This document shows positions 17,483 through 26,846 of a stretch of 64,000 nt of DNA, piece by piece. The DNA comes from Paenibacillus sp. N3.4. GTDB taxonomy: Bacteria > Bacillota > Bacilli > Paenibacillales > NBRC-103111. The notes beneath the pieces were generated by a model, which made no database searches, was not told where the DNA came from, and was given only the letters and a program-made list of their open reading frames with translations. Within the stretch, counting starts at the first letter, position 1; every line of letters begins with the position of its first letter. The DNA is taken from positions 47,816 to 111,815 of the forward strand of contig NZ_VRTT01000015.1 of the NCBI RefSeq assembly GCF_008017805.1. The letters run 5' to 3'. The position numbers and the translations under genes were made by a program.

Positions 17483-17526
17483 GAGCCGCGCCAAAGCAGC
17501 TCCTTATCTCTTCTCGTTAGTTGAAC
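17483..17526. repeat. Intergenic palindromic element (hairpin plus CGTTAG)
   Basis: GAGCCGC (17483-17489) pairs with GCAGCTC (17496-17502). Then come CTCGTTAGTTGAACGAG (17513-17529), itself a short palindrome, and the stop codon of the minus-strand HAD gene at 17542-17544. Same layout as the elements at 20329 and 31231. Confidence 0.5.
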
Positions 17527-17541
17527 GAGATTACTCAATTC

Positions 17542-18135
17542 TTATGTTTGTAGTTGAGATATTAGGGGTATGATTCTTTCTATCCAATTACCGTTCTCGT
17601 CAGCTAACAACGTGTTCCACCCTAGCTCTTTTGCTTCTTTAAAATTTTTTTCTTGGTCATCAACAAACAAGACATTACATTCATTACTTAATTGCATTTT
17701 AACAAGAGTGAATATTTCAGACTCTGGTTTACAATAACCCACCTGACTGGATATAGTTATACTTCTTACATAACTTTCGATTGGCTTTATAATTGGTTGA
17801 ATCCATTCAATACGATGATTACTTACTATGTGGATATTAGCATATTCGCTCCATGTCGCTACTTCTCTGATAGCTGGCAATGGTTTAATATTTGAAATAA
17901 GAATGGCCTTTGCTTTATCTCTTTTAATTGCTGGAAACTGCTTACAAAGTTGAGCCCAAAACTCTCCCTCGGAGACTTTACCGGTCCATAGCTCCTCACG
18001 TATTTCCTTTTTAAACTGAACAAGCATCTCATAAGATGTTTTTGACTCTTCGGATAATTCCTGCCAAAAGAATGGAGAAAAATTTGTAGCTAGCACACCT
18101 GCAAAATCAAGAATTAATTCTTTTTTAATTGCCAT
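17542..18135 (-). CDS. HAD-superfamily hydrolase
   Basis: 197 residues. The frame is open from 18222, but the ATG at 18135 has GAGGGGG 8-9 nt upstream and begins the fold. Motif I ILDFAGVLATN carries the nucleophile Asp in the D-F-x-G-V form common in YihX-like HADs. Motif II is HIVSNH, the motif III Lys is in GYCKPESEIF, and motif IV is VLFVDDQEKNF. A cap of helices lies between motifs I and II. It is a cytoplasmic phosphatase-like enzyme of unknown substrate. It ends beside a CGTTAG palindromic element. Confidence 0.8.
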   Translation of the reverse strand: MAIKKELILDFAGVLATNFSPFFWQELSEESKTSYEMLVQFKKEIREELWTGKVSEGEFWAQLCKQFPAIKRDKAKAILISNIKPLPAIREVATWSEYANIHIVSNHRIEWIQPIIKPIESYVRSITISSQVGYCKPESEIFTLVKMQLSNECNVLFVDDQEKNFKEAKELGWNTLLADENGNWIERIIPLISQLQT

Positions 18136-18485
18136 ATCCGCACCCCCTCTATTAACATCACGAAAACAATATTCGATTGGTACATTGAAAACGCCTCTAA
18201 CGCTTTCTGCCATAGTTGGCAATTGGACAATATTTTCGGCCTACTTCACAATCATGAAACTTAGATACCTAATGTTTTTTCCCTTTCCGATTTTTTCGTT
18301 AAACAAACTTTTATTGAATTTGCACATTGAAATATCTAATTTTCGCCCTATTCTTAGGTGGTTTAAGTTACTTTTTAGATAAATTCCAATATTCCTAGGC
18401 ATCGCAATTATGATATTTAGTGCAATGCTCATACTTGTTAAATAATCGTATCATCTGAAAGAAGACACTGTTTCTAAAAATGTAA
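18136..18485. other. 350-bp AT-rich gap
   Basis: No gene with a start site and motif was found on either strand. Short open frames at 18185-18382 (plus) and 18241-18432 (minus) lack ribosome sites and any recognisable pattern. It contains the promoter region of the HAD gene at 18135. Confidence 0.4.
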
Positions 18486-18540
18486 AACACCGAATCTCTC
18501 GATCCGATGTTTTGTCAGCTATACTCGCTGAAACGTTAAT
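18486..18540. repeat. Intergenic palindromic element
   Basis: AACACCGAATC (18486-18496) pairs with GATCCGATGTT (18501-18511) with two non-Watson-Crick positions. CAGCTATACTCGCTGAAACGTTAAT follows in two parts up to 18540, resembling the CTATACTC and CGTTAG modules of the other elements. The stop codon of the lipoprotein gene begins at 18548. Confidence 0.4.
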
Positions 18541-18547
18541 ATCCAAA

Positions 18548-19417
18548 TTAATGCCGCCGGGCCATTTGCATTTCATAAATACGGTCTCGGGTATCAGCAG
18601 GTCGATACTTTTTTAAAGCGCCTTGGTCATATGTAAAAAAAGTATAGTAAGCATCATTGCCGATTTCAATGAAATATTTCCCTTCCTCCATAAAGAGAGA
18701 TGAGTAGGAAGGCGTATTATTATCAGCATTTGGGAACAAGCTCGAATCCATTTGTATGACGGTGAATTCAAAGCGGTCAGACTCTGGAACCCAGCGATGG
18801 ATTTCAACAGCAGGAGGCACCCAATCCGTCTGATTGCCAACCCACTCAGGGACACCATCGTCGTCAATATCGATAGAAATGGCTCGGTGCCCTTGAAAAT
18901 CTACAACCTTCCAAGAATCTGTATGTTTGTAGTAAACAAGCAGCCCGTTCTGCGATCCAACGGAACCGAATGGCACTTCTATAGAGGCTCCGGACACTTC
19001 ACCGGTTACGAATTTCAATGGGTAAATCCACGAAGCATCCTGCCCCCCGTCGACGCCGGATAAGTAGCCTAACCTCCATTCCGACTTCTCCCCTTTAAGA
19101 TATGCCATCATACTCGATGGTGAGTCAGGGTTTGAATATACACGAATTTCCGCCTGGGATTGCGGAAAGGTGAAGCTCCGAACAAAATTTGCCGCTGCAG
19201 GAGGAGAACCGTATTCTAGTGGTTGCCCTAAACTTTCGACATATGGAATCATTACCTGCTCCGGAAATAAATCCGGCCGATAGACAGCCTGAGCTTGTTG
19301 CGGGTCAAAGTGCCCAGTAGTTGATGTAGTGCTAATATGTTTTTGCTCGTTACTGCACGCAATGATAGTCAGTAAAAACAGTATTAAGATTACGATGCGC
19401 TGAACTATACTTTTCAT
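18548..19417 (-). CDS. Lipoprotein of unknown function
   Basis: 289 residues with a clear lipoprotein signal peptide (LFLLTIIACSNE, lipidated Cys near 21). The mature part has a DIDDDGVPEWVG segment that resembles the calcium-binding loops of FG-GAP/VCBS repeats, next to WKVVDFQGHRA. I do not recognise the family. It is expected on the outer face of the membrane. It stands alone between two palindromic elements. Confidence 0.6.
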   Translation of the reverse strand: MKSIVQRIVILILFLLTIIACSNEQKHISTTSTTGHFDPQQAQAVYRPDLFPEQVMIPYVESLGQPLEYGSPPAAANFVRSFTFPQSQAEIRVYSNPDSPSSMMAYLKGEKSEWRLGYLSGVDGGQDASWIYPLKFVTGEVSGASIEVPFGSVGSQNGLLVYYKHTDSWKVVDFQGHRAISIDIDDDGVPEWVGNQTDWVPPAVEIHRWVPESDRFEFTVIQMDSSLFPNADNNTPSYSSLFMEEGKYFIEIGNDAYYTFFTYDQGALKKYRPADTRDRIYEMQMARRH

Positions 19418-19484
19418 CTTACCCCCATTGAAGCTCCATGTTGAGTACTCTATATATTACAATTGACGCAAAGGGGTACGAAAT

Positions 19485-19602
19485 GGTTCAGCTATCCTGC
19501 CCAATCGTACTATAAATCCTGCCAGTTAACTGAACAGAATGCCTAACAACAATTTGCCTGCAACCTTATTATGGGGATTATGATGCTACCTTGTCCCGTT
19601 AG
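19485..19602. repeat. Intergenic palindromic element ending in CCGTTAG
   Basis: GTTCAGCTATCCTGCC (19486-19501) pairs in part with TGCCAGTTAACTGAAC (19520-19535): GTTCAG/CTGAAC and TGCC/GGCA-type arms. CCGTTAG is at 19596-19602, and the stop codon of the HAD gene (19599-19601) lies inside it. The left arm resembles 23760-23776 (ATCCTGCCC). Confidence 0.5.
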
Positions 19603-20258
19603 CTTCGTACGTATTGAATTAATTCTCCTAAATCATCAATGATTACGTCGGCATCGACATGAAGAGATATTGCATTATTTCGTTTCCAAACTGCTGTAAT
19701 ACCTACAGCTCGACTCGCTCTTATATCGTTTTCTGGATGATCTCCTACAAATAGAGCTTCTTCTGCTTCCACTCCGAGTTTAGATAATGCCAGAATAAAA
19801 ATTGCCGGATCGGGCTTCCGTAATCCCATCCATTCTGATATAAGTACCTCATTGAATAAATGACTGATACCCAGTGCTTTAAAATTATCAAATTGGAATT
19901 GTCCATAACCGTTAGAAACAAGTGCTAACTTTGTTCCATTGTTCTTTAGCTGAGTAAGCATACTTACCAAATTAGGAAAACCGACACATTGCCTTTTAAA
20001 GCCATTCAAATAATCATTTAGCAGGTCTGTCCATCCGATTCCCCGGATTGCGAACTCATCAATAAGTTGCTGGTAAACCTTATCCTTCCAAACATACCCA
20101 TGATTATCGAGTTCTATAAAACGCTGCACAAAAATATCTTTATCAACTAGTTGAAATTGGGAATACCGATCGTACTGGTCACGAACAAATAGGGCAAGAG
20201 AAGTATCACGATCTAATAACGTACCATCTAAATCAAAAAGCACCGCTCGAATACTCAA
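19599..20258 (-). CDS. HAD-superfamily hydrolase, phosphoglycolate-phosphatase-like
   Basis: 219 residues with all HAD motifs: AVLFDLDGTLLD (nucleophile and acid Asp), LALVSNG, the Lys in GLRKPDPAIF, and EALFVGDHPENDI. An alpha-helical type C1 cap lies between motifs I and II. Related proteins are YsaA/YjjG-like nucleotidases and small phosphatases; the substrate is unknown. The stop codon TAA lies inside CTAACGG of the palindromic element. Confidence 0.85.
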   Translation of the reverse strand: MSIRAVLFDLDGTLLDRDTSLALFVRDQYDRYSQFQLVDKDIFVQRFIELDNHGYVWKDKVYQQLIDEFAIRGIGWTDLLNDYLNGFKRQCVGFPNLVSMLTQLKNNGTKLALVSNGYGQFQFDNFKALGISHLFNEVLISEWMGLRKPDPAIFILALSKLGVEAEEALFVGDHPENDIRASRAVGITAVWKRNNAISLHVDADVIIDDLGELIQYVRS

Positions 20259-20328
20259 GTTCTCGACCCCTTTTAGAACTTTTATTAAAGTATTAGCTGG
20301 AAATCATTTGAAATCCTTGTTTAAATTA

Positions 20329-20410
20329 TTGAACTATACTCCCGTTTGTGAGCGAATAGGCTGCCTTTTGTGCTGGCAGCCTCCCATTGGTGCTTATCCG
20401 TTAGTTGAAC
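20329..20410. repeat. Intergenic palindromic element, best-preserved example
   Basis: TTGAACTATACTCCCGTTTG (20329-20348), stem AGGCTGCC/GGCAGCCT (20358-20365 with 20375-20382), then CCGTTAGTTGAAC (20398-20410). On the minus strand both outer parts contain GTTCAA in the same direction, so the hairpin is flanked by short direct repeats. It sits just past the stop codon of the acetyltransferase gene at 20420. Confidence 0.6.
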
Positions 20411-20419
20411 AAAATTCAT

Positions 20420-20899
20420 TTAGATGGTTAACTTCATAGTCAAGGAAGTTCCCGACATACCGCAAACCTCAAATCCAAGTTTTTCATATAACCGAACTGC
20501 CAAATGATTATTTGGGTCAACGCTCAAAGAAAGTGATGAAAAACCATCGTATCTAGCTTGTTGTATGATCTCTTTCATTAGTATCGCCCCTATTCCTTGT
20601 TGTCTAAAGTCAGGTAGTACAGCAACACCTAATTCTGGAGTTTCGCTATCGACAAACCCGTATCCTTTATCCATCTCGTCTAATAATCTATACCATACTG
20701 CCCCTACTAATTTATTGTCACTCAATGCCACCAATGCCCTGTCTCCACTTTTTCCCCATCCCTTATTGTATTTTTTGATATTAGGTGCATTCAGAAGTTC
20801 ATGTTTGGGCGGCTTTCCCTCTAAAATATTAATCGACTCATAGTGCATATGCATAAAAAAATCATAATCCTGTTGCTCCAATGATCTTACAATTACCAT
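20420..20899 (-). CDS. GNAT-family N-acetyltransferase
   Basis: 159 residues. The start at 20899 is chosen for AGGGGTG 7-8 nt upstream; the open frame reaches 20932. GNAT motifs: TPELGVAVLPDFRQQGIGAILM (acetyl-CoA loop RQQGIG), then SLSLSVDPNNHLAVRLYEKLGFEV. The acceptor cannot be told. Third GNAT or HAD-type single gene of this region with a CGTTAG element after its stop. Confidence 0.85.
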   Translation of the reverse strand: MVIVRSLEQQDYDFFMHMHYESINILEGKPPKHELLNAPNIKKYNKGWGKSGDRALVALSDNKLVGAVWYRLLDEMDKGYGFVDSETPELGVAVLPDFRQQGIGAILMKEIIQQARYDGFSSLSLSVDPNNHLAVRLYEKLGFEVCGMSGTSLTMKLTI

Positions 20900-21206
20900 A
20901 GAATCACCCCTTTTATCTAAAACTAATTTCAACCAAGCTAGTGGTCAATAGAAAGAATTATTTTATTTAACATTTCTGCTCTTTAGTGAATCGCTGTCAT
21001 GAGAAGTTCAAAATGATCTTATCGTTAAAGGGATAAGATTAATTTTTTATAAGCTGATGTCTCTTTGTAAAAAAAGTCTGTCTAGAGTGAAACCAATTCC
21101 GGCGGCCGCGGCTATGCTAAGCTGCAAGAAGAAACCAAATAGGGGGCGAGAACAACTGTTAAACCTCCGTCACCCAACATTCGCCTTCAATTACAGCGAA
21201 ACATGA
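20900..21206. other. Gap of about 300 bp without a gene
   Basis: Nothing coding is visible. It holds a GC-rich palindromic patch (CCGGCGGCCGCGG near 21100) and otherwise AT-rich sequence. It includes the promoter region of the acetyltransferase gene. Confidence 0.4.
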
Positions 21207-21257
21207 AAAAGATTGCCATACACCTAGCCAGAATGGCAGGATAGTAGGCAATCTTTT
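21207..21257. terminator. Hairpin upstream-adjacent to htrA stop
   Basis: AAAAGATTGCC (21207-21217) pairs exactly with GGCAATCTTTT (21247-21257), with a long loop of about 29 nt. A T-rich tract follows on both strands. It probably ends htrA transcription, about 80 bp after its stop codon. Confidence 0.5.
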
Positions 21258-21339
21258 CTTGTTTACAAATATTCGATATTTTTTTCGATAAATCACTATC
21301 TTTATCTTAACCCAGGATGAAGTATCTCAATAATTTATA

Positions 21340-22584
21340 CTAACTTTGATAGTTAGTAGCTGCGTTTTTATTCCCCACTTCAACAGTAACATCTTTCGTT
21401 TGACCATCACGAGAGATTGTTATTTTCAGTTTATCTCCAACGGCCGCGGCTTGCACAGCTTTTGTAATGTCATCAGTGCTTGAAATTGCTGTTCCGTTCA
21501 TACCCAAAATAACGTCGTACTGACGAATGCCCGCCTCAAAAGCTGGCGTTCCTTGCTGCACTTCAGCAACAACGGCACCTTTTGTGCTGTTGATTTTTAA
21601 GTCTGCTAGCATATCATCCGAAATATTTTCTAGAGCTACACCGATGTATGGCGCTGGCTCTTTTGGAATCGTTTCGTTATTTTTCAGTTTATCTACAACA
21701 GAACTAATCGTACTTGCCGGAATTGCAAATCCCATTCCTTGCGCTTCAGAGTTTACAGCTGTATTGATACCGATAACTTCACCATTCAAATTCAAAAGCG
21801 GACCGCCGGAGTTACCTGGATTGATCGCTGTATCCGTTTGTAGTAAATGTTTGTAATTTCGAGTACCCTGCACATCATCGATGCTGATCGTGCGCTCTTT
21901 GGCGCTTAAAACGCCCGCAGTTACGGAGTAATCGAAGTCATAAGGGTTACCGATTGCAACAAGCCAATCCCCTACTTGCGTATTGTCGGAGTTACCAATA
22001 TTTAAAGCAGGAAAAGCTTTATCCCCTTGAATTTTGAGTACAGCCAAGTCTAGATCGTAGCTGCTTCCAAGAAGATTTGCCTTAAAAGGTGTGTCATAAC
22101 CTTGCACGTAGACATCAATTTCGCTTGCGCCATCAATAACATGTTCGTTTGTTAAAATATAACCATTCGAGTCAAAAACGAAGCCTGATCCAATCCCATT
22201 TTCAATCGTATCTCCGCTTCCAGTTCCTTGTTGAAGTGTGTTTCTTCTATTCTGTCCATTATTCGTCTGTTTTACTTTGGTCTCGATTTTGACAATGGCT
22301 GGACTCGCTGCTTTTGCAATTGATGAGATACTGTTTGTCCCCGAAGGGGTTAACGAAGCAGTCTGAACAACAGCTGTTGCCGAGCTTGCAGCCGCGACGC
22401 CTGATTGAATCGGTCGGGCATCATACCCAAACAGATTCATTTTATCCGACATGAACATCAATCCACCGACAACGACCGCGCCAGCCATAAAAGCTGCAAA
22501 CATAGATTTCAATTTGGTGCTCTCCGTCTTCTTTTCAACCTTTATATCATTTAAGTTAATCATATTTTTCATATCTTCATTCAT
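21340..22584 (-). CDS. htrA: HtrA/DegP-like membrane-anchored serine protease
   Basis: 414 residues of the S1C family. A short cytoplasmic start is followed by one transmembrane segment (about 27-46), a low-complexity linker, and a trypsin-like domain with His148 (TNEHVIDG), Asp179 (YDLDLAVL) and Ser259 (NPGNSGGPL). A C-terminal PDZ domain (about 310-405) follows. It degrades or refolds damaged exported proteins on the outer face of the membrane. In Bacillus such genes answer to secretion stress through CssRS; I did not identify a CssR site. Single-gene unit. Confidence 0.92.
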   Translation of the reverse strand: MNEDMKNMINLNDIKVEKKTESTKLKSMFAAFMAGAVVVGGLMFMSDKMNLFGYDARPIQSGVAAASSATAVVQTASLTPSGTNSISSIAKAASPAIVKIETKVKQTNNGQNRRNTLQQGTGSGDTIENGIGSGFVFDSNGYILTNEHVIDGASEIDVYVQGYDTPFKANLLGSSYDLDLAVLKIQGDKAFPALNIGNSDNTQVGDWLVAIGNPYDFDYSVTAGVLSAKERTISIDDVQGTRNYKHLLQTDTAINPGNSGGPLLNLNGEVIGINTAVNSEAQGMGFAIPASTISSVVDKLKNNETIPKEPAPYIGVALENISDDMLADLKINSTKGAVVAEVQQGTPAFEAGIRQYDVILGMNGTAISSTDDITKAVQAAAVGDKLKITISRDGQTKDVTVEVGNKNAATNYQS

Positions 22585-22726
22585 ACGATTACCACCTTTC
22601 GCGTGCCATTTATTTGCTTGCTGTTGATAGTTAGAAGTATAGGCCGCTAACCTGAAGTGTTACTTAAGTTTGGCTGATAGGCATATGAAAGTTAACTGAA
22701 AGTATGCTGAATGTGTCGATTGACGC

Positions 22727-22769
22727 AAAAACCTCTTGTTTAACGAGAATTGTTAAACAAGAGGTTTTT
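22727..22769. terminator. Orphan perfect terminator hairpin
   Basis: AAAAACCTCTTGTTTAAC (22727-22744) pairs perfectly over 18 bp with 22752-22769, loop 7 nt. It works in either direction. No intact gene lies directly on either side, so its gene may have been lost. Confidence 0.6.
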
Positions 22770-22845
22770 GTGTTGTATTCTTAATGAATGGCTACGGATT
22801 AGTAAAAGTCATATATTTACGTTGTTTAGCTTAATGAGTCTGATC

Positions 22846-22930
22846 GATTACGCGGCGCGGGGAAAAGGCAACCGATTTGAATCGGCTGCCTTTTCATTTT
22901 TTGTTTAGCTATATTTCCGTTAGCGTAATC
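22846..22930. repeat. Intergenic palindromic element without adjacent gene
   Basis: Outer arms GATTACGC (22846-22853) and GCGTAATC (22923-22930). Inner hairpin AAAAGGCAACCGAT (22863-22876) with ATCGGCTGCCTTTT (22880-22893), one mismatch. CCGTTAG at 22917-22923. Same architecture as the element at 20329, but the nearest minus-strand gene stop is 300 bp away. Confidence 0.5.
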
Positions 22931-23234
22931 ATCCCTTAATCGTCAGTAGCTCTTCATGCCGAGACGATGGGTTTCTCCTTTTTTTATGGGCTTCGGCCCG
23001 TTGAGCACGCGAAGCGTGGGAAACAAAAACCACCTACCCATGCTACCGGTGGCGGAGGTAGCTCGTGAGTTATCCTCTTGTAATCATGGAAATCCCCCAC
23101 CAAATTTAAGTCATTATTTTACTTAGAATATCAAAACGAGTCATCAGACGGTGCGGCAGAGCCGCTTGGTTATTGGATGGAAACAGGTGGTAACTACATT
23201 CGCAATAGATGACATCGAGCTTCTGACCCTTCAG
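22931..23234. other. Structured non-coding stretch, possible insertion-element end
   Basis: No gene. Three neighbouring hairpins: GGGCTTCGGCCC (22988-22999), CACGCGAAGCGTG (23006-23018) and CTACC...GGTAG (23043-23047 with 23057-23061). The cluster resembles the structured right ends of IS200/IS605-type elements, which carry guide-RNA scaffolds, but no TnpB remains are seen. Identification is tentative. Confidence 0.25.
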
Positions 23235-23675
23235 TTAAGTGACTAACGAGCAAGATAGTTCCACAATCTCGTGCTTTATCTCAACGTTAAAATATGTATC
23301 AACCGAAAGCAAATCCTTTAGCTCTGCAATGAGCTTCTCATCCAGACCTAGAAGTTGAAACCGCTCGACCACATTCGTAGCAAAATGCTTTTCGAGTTGC
23401 TCCTTTAAATATGCGTCATCTCTCATCTTGCTTTCGATGTCCCTATGGACTTTTTGGCCCTCAACATCCCCATATAAAAATTCGACGATACTCTCTTGCT
23501 CCGGATACATCTCTTCGGCAACCTTCATTAGAAGTTCAAACTCCATTTCGTATGAAAAATGCAGCGATGAGGCACATATGCCTCCATGGAAAAGAGAATA
23601 GCCCCAACAGTGGTCTTCAAGATTGTAGAAGTACAGGACTGGACATTGCTCCGACATAGCTTTCTTTACTCTCAT
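23235..23675 (-). CDS. Hypothetical protein, 146 residues
   Basis: Not recognised. An acidic soluble protein with no signal peptide. It opens with CPVLYFYNLEDHCWGYSLFHGG and has predicted long helices later (EMEFELLMKVAEEMYPEQESIVEFL, shown in part). The ATG at 23675 has GGTGGG 8 nt upstream. The length, a plausible ribosome site and the absence of a competing frame make it a likely real gene. Confidence 0.55.
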   Translation of the reverse strand: MRVKKAMSEQCPVLYFYNLEDHCWGYSLFHGGICASSLHFSYEMEFELLMKVAEEMYPEQESIVEFLYGDVEGQKVHRDIESKMRDDAYLKEQLEKHFATNVVERFQLLGLDEKLIAELKDLLSVDTYFNVEIKHEIVELSCSLVT

Positions 23676-23759
23676 TGTCTTCCCACCTTCGAATAGGCTC
23701 AGATAACGTCTTATTCACAGAATTCTCGGTTTCTCTATATGGAGATATTCGTGCAGTGC

Positions 23760-23838
23760 GTTAAACCATCCTGCCCTTTCGTATTGAAGGCTACCGTTCA
23801 TCCGCGGCAGCCTCGTGGTGTAGTGTATTCAGCTATAG
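23760..23838. repeat. Intergenic palindromic element
   Basis: GTTAAACCATCCTGCCC at the left (23760-23776), AGGCT...AGCCT arms around 23788-23813, and TTCAGCTATAG at 23828-23838. Shares its left part with the element at 19485 and the GGCAGCC stem with that at 20329. It lies just after the stop codon of the phosphoglycerate mutase gene. Confidence 0.4.
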
Positions 23839-23853
23839 CTTTCCATCCCTCGG

Positions 23854-24573
23854 TCAAATTTTTGTCGAAATGATACCTTCGGGAATTTCTTCATCCATTC
23901 CTAAATAATAGTGCCTTAGCGGTTTTAGATTTTCGTCCAGTTCATACACAAGTGGTTTGCCTGTTGGTATATCTAAATCGACAACTCCATTTGGCGGAAT
24001 GTCATCCAAGTACTTAATTAGTGCTCTTAAACTGTTTCCATGAGCCGAGATAATGACTTTTTCCTTATTTTGTATAGCTGGCACGATTTTTTGGTTCCAG
24101 TATTCTACAACACGTTTTTCTGTATCCAAGAGATTTTCAGTAAGTGGAACAACGATGTTCTTGTATTTTGGGCTAGAAGCCTCGTATCGATCGTCATTTT
24201 TATCCAATTCCGGGGGTCTTACCTCAACGGATCTTCTCCATATGCGTACTTGCTCTTTACCGTACTTTTCTGCGGTTTCATTTTTGTTTAATCCTTGCAG
24301 GGCGCCATAGTGTCTCTCATTTAACATCCATGATTTGTGTACGGGAATCCACATCAAATCCAATTCATGGAGAGCAATATATAACGTACGTATTGCTCTT
24401 TTAAGTAAAGAAGTGAAAGCTACGTCAAACATATATCCGTTTTTCTTTAGGATGACTCCAGCTTGTCTGGCTTCTTCAATTCCTTGTTCAGTTAAGTCAA
24501 CATCGGTCCAACCCGTAAACCTGTTCTCGAGATTCCATTGACTTTGCCCATGACGGATTAAAACGATTTTCAT
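23854..24573 (-). CDS. gpmA: 2,3-bisphosphoglycerate-dependent phosphoglycerate mutase
   Basis: 239 residues, the full length of the dPGM family. [16 protein letters not shown] carries the phosphohistidine (His8). [14 protein letters not shown] holds the conserved Glu, and [15 protein letters not shown] the second catalytic His. It interconverts 3- and 2-phosphoglycerate in glycolysis. Bacillales usually rely on the cofactor-independent GpmI, so this is probably an accessory second enzyme; its AT-rich composition and place among single accessory genes agree. Confidence 0.88.
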   Translation of the reverse strand: MKIVLIRHGQSQWNLENRFTGWTDVDLTEQGIEEARQAGVILKKNGYMFDVAFTSLLKRAIRTLYIALHELDLMWIPVHKSWMLNERHYGALQGLNKNETAEKYGKEQVRIWRRSVEVRPPELDKNDDRYEASSPKYKNIVVPLTENLLDTEKRVVEYWNQKIVPAIQNKEKVIISAHGNSLRALIKYLDDIPPNGVVDLDIPTGKPLVYELDENLKPLRHYYLGMDEEIPEGIISTKI

Positions 24574-25060
24574 AATCGTATTTACACCTCTCCAGTTGGC
24601 CTCTTATACCACAGTAATTACTTTATCATATAATTCCCATATCTCCTTTAATTGTTTCCAAAATTAAGTAGCATTTATAAACATTTCTATGAAATTCGCC
24701 ACAGCCAATCTTATCGATCAGCATCGCTGTCAACGACTGTTGTTCATTCAAAAGGTTACCATAAGAGATGTTGTTAACGCCCTAAATGCCTTCAGACCAA
24801 ATAGCCTGACAATAACAAGGTAAAATTAATCAATTCACAAAATTATCGACTAATAAGAGAGCTTCGAACAGGTCGGTGGCCAACAGGAATCAGCCGATCT
24901 CGTCCGGTCGTGTGAACATTTCTTTAAGTACTGCCTTTTTCTTTCTTTTTTAGGTCACACAGAACACTAGCATATAGAACAACTCTTAGTGAATAACCAG
25001 TCCAATGAAAAGGGAATCTTATACAAGAATAGACTTAAAAGGATAGGGAGGGAACAAGAG
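24574..25060. other. 487-bp gap before the decarboxylase
   Basis: No gene or RNA motif recognised. It carries the promoter regions of the two divergent genes. A frame open from 24989 extends the decarboxylase upstream but has no ribosome site. Confidence 0.4.
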
Positions 25061-26778
25061 ATGGGAACCATGACAGCGGTGAGCAGCTCTAACCCGCAAA
25101 CTGGAACAGCTCAAAAAACACTTGGCCAGTATTTGTTCGATTGCCTGAAGCTGGAGGGCATTACTGAAATTTTTGGCGTTGCCGGAGACTATAATTTTAC
25201 ACTATTAGATACGCTGGAGCGGTATAACGGCGTCCGGTTTATTAGTGGACGGAACGAATTGAACTCAGGTTATGCGGCGGATGGCTATGCAAGAATCAAA
25301 GGTCTGTCCGCTCTCATTACGACTTTCGGGGTCGGGGAGCTCAGTGCCTGCAATGCGATAGCGGGAGCTAACAGCGAGCATGTGCCGCTGATTCACATCG
25401 TGGGTGCGCCTCCCGAGAAGGATCAACAGGAACACAAGCTGATGCACCACACGCTCATGAATGGAAATTTCGACGTTTTCCACAAAGTGTATGAGCTGAT
25501 TACGGCTTATACCGCGGTGCTGACGCCGGAAAACGCCGAGATTGAAATTCCTGCCGCCATTCGCATGGCGAAGGAAAAGAAAAAGCCGGTATACCTGGTT
25601 GTGGCTAATGATTTAGTAACCAAGCCGATCATAGCCCGGAGAGAGCCGATACCGCCGCATCCAACGTCCAATCTGAAAACTCTTCAGGCAGCAACGGAAC
25701 ATGTCCGCCAGCTGCTGGAGCATGCCCAACGGCCGGTCATTTTGGTTGATGTCAAAACAATGCGGTTCGGCCTAGAGACAGCGGTTCGGCAGTTGGCCGA
25801 CGCCATGAACGTACCTGTTGCGACAATGATGTTCGGAAAGGGGGCATTCGACGAAACTCATCCGAATTATATGGGGATGTACGGAGGCTCTTTCGGAAGT
25901 TCTGAAGTCCAAACCATGGTAGAACATGCAGACTGTGTCATTGCGGTAGGCATGGTATGGGCGGACAATAACACTGCGAATTTCACCGCGAAGCTGAACC
26001 CACTGGTGACAGTCGATATTCAACCGGACATGGTCAAGGTCGCAGAAGCGGAATATCCGAATGTGTTCGCAGCCGACATACTGCTTGCGGTGCAGAAGGT
26101 TAGGTACAGAGGCCAAGGTTTGGCGGGAAAAACGAAATTCCCGTACGACCAAATAACCGGCGGTATCGATGAGCCACTAACTGCGGCAATTTATTATCCT
26201 CGTTTTCAGCAGATGCTGAAAGAGGGGGATATTGTGATCGCCGAGACTGGTACGTTTTACAACGGGATGGCACAGGTGAGACTGCGCGCAATGTAACGTA
26301 TATTGCTCAGGGAGGCTGGGAGTCCATCGGTTATGCCACACCCTCGGCATATGGTGCCAGTATCGCTGCGCCGGACCGACGGGTGTTGTTATTTACAGGT
26401 GACGGCTCCTTGCAGTTGACAGCCCAAGAGATCAGCTCCATGTTCTACTATGAATGCAAGCCCATTATCTTCGTCTTGAACAACGATGGTTATACGATCG
26501 AGAAATATTTAAATGTCAAAACAGAGGATCAGCAATACAACAAAATTCCGCGCTGGTCATACACCAAGCTGGCCGAAGCTTTTGGAGGCGATGCGTTTGC
26601 CGTAACTGTCCGGACCTATGGAGAACTTGACCAGGCAATAACCCAAGCTGATAAGGAACGTGCCGGAAGACTCTGTATCATTGAAATGATCGTCGCGGAT
26701 CCTATGGACGCACCCGAAAATATGCGTCGGATGCGCAACTATTTGGAGATGCAGGAGAAGCAGCGAAGCCAGAATTAG
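25061..26778 (+). CDS. Thiamine-diphosphate 2-oxo acid decarboxylase (pyruvate/indolepyruvate type), frameshifted
   Basis: Non-oxidative decarboxylase of the PDC/IpdC/KdcA group, turning a 2-oxo acid into an aldehyde. The N-terminal TPP-activating domain has the catalytic Glu in SGRNELNSGYAADGYAR and the His pair in LMHHTLMNG. The C-terminal domain has the diphosphate motif FTGDGSLQLTAQEI ... FVLNNDGYTIE. The frame from the ATG at 25061 (GGAGGG 8 nt upstream) stops at 26296. The minus-one frame picks up as NVTYIAQGGWESIGY and runs to 26778. One base is missing at about 26283-26288 (CTGCGCG). Restored, it has about 572 residues, the family length. Substrate preference cannot be told. Confidence 0.8.
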
Positions 26779-26810
26779 AATCAGCGGGACTGATAAGCAT
26801 TCTCAAAATA

Positions 26811-26846
26811 AGGCCCGATAAGCTCATGAACCAAGCTTATCGGGCC
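26811..26846. terminator. Bidirectional terminator
   Basis: GGCCCGATAAGCT (26811-26823) pairs with AGCTTATCGGGCC (26834-26846), 13 bp with a 10-nt loop. It ends the decarboxylase transcript and abuts the IS91-type remnant. Confidence 0.7.

Noticed and set aside
17483..23838. True integron attC array
   Set aside because: The CGTTAG modules do not pair with a matching GTTRRRY/RYYYAAC set, and no tyrosine integrase is present, so I only call the layout cassette-like.
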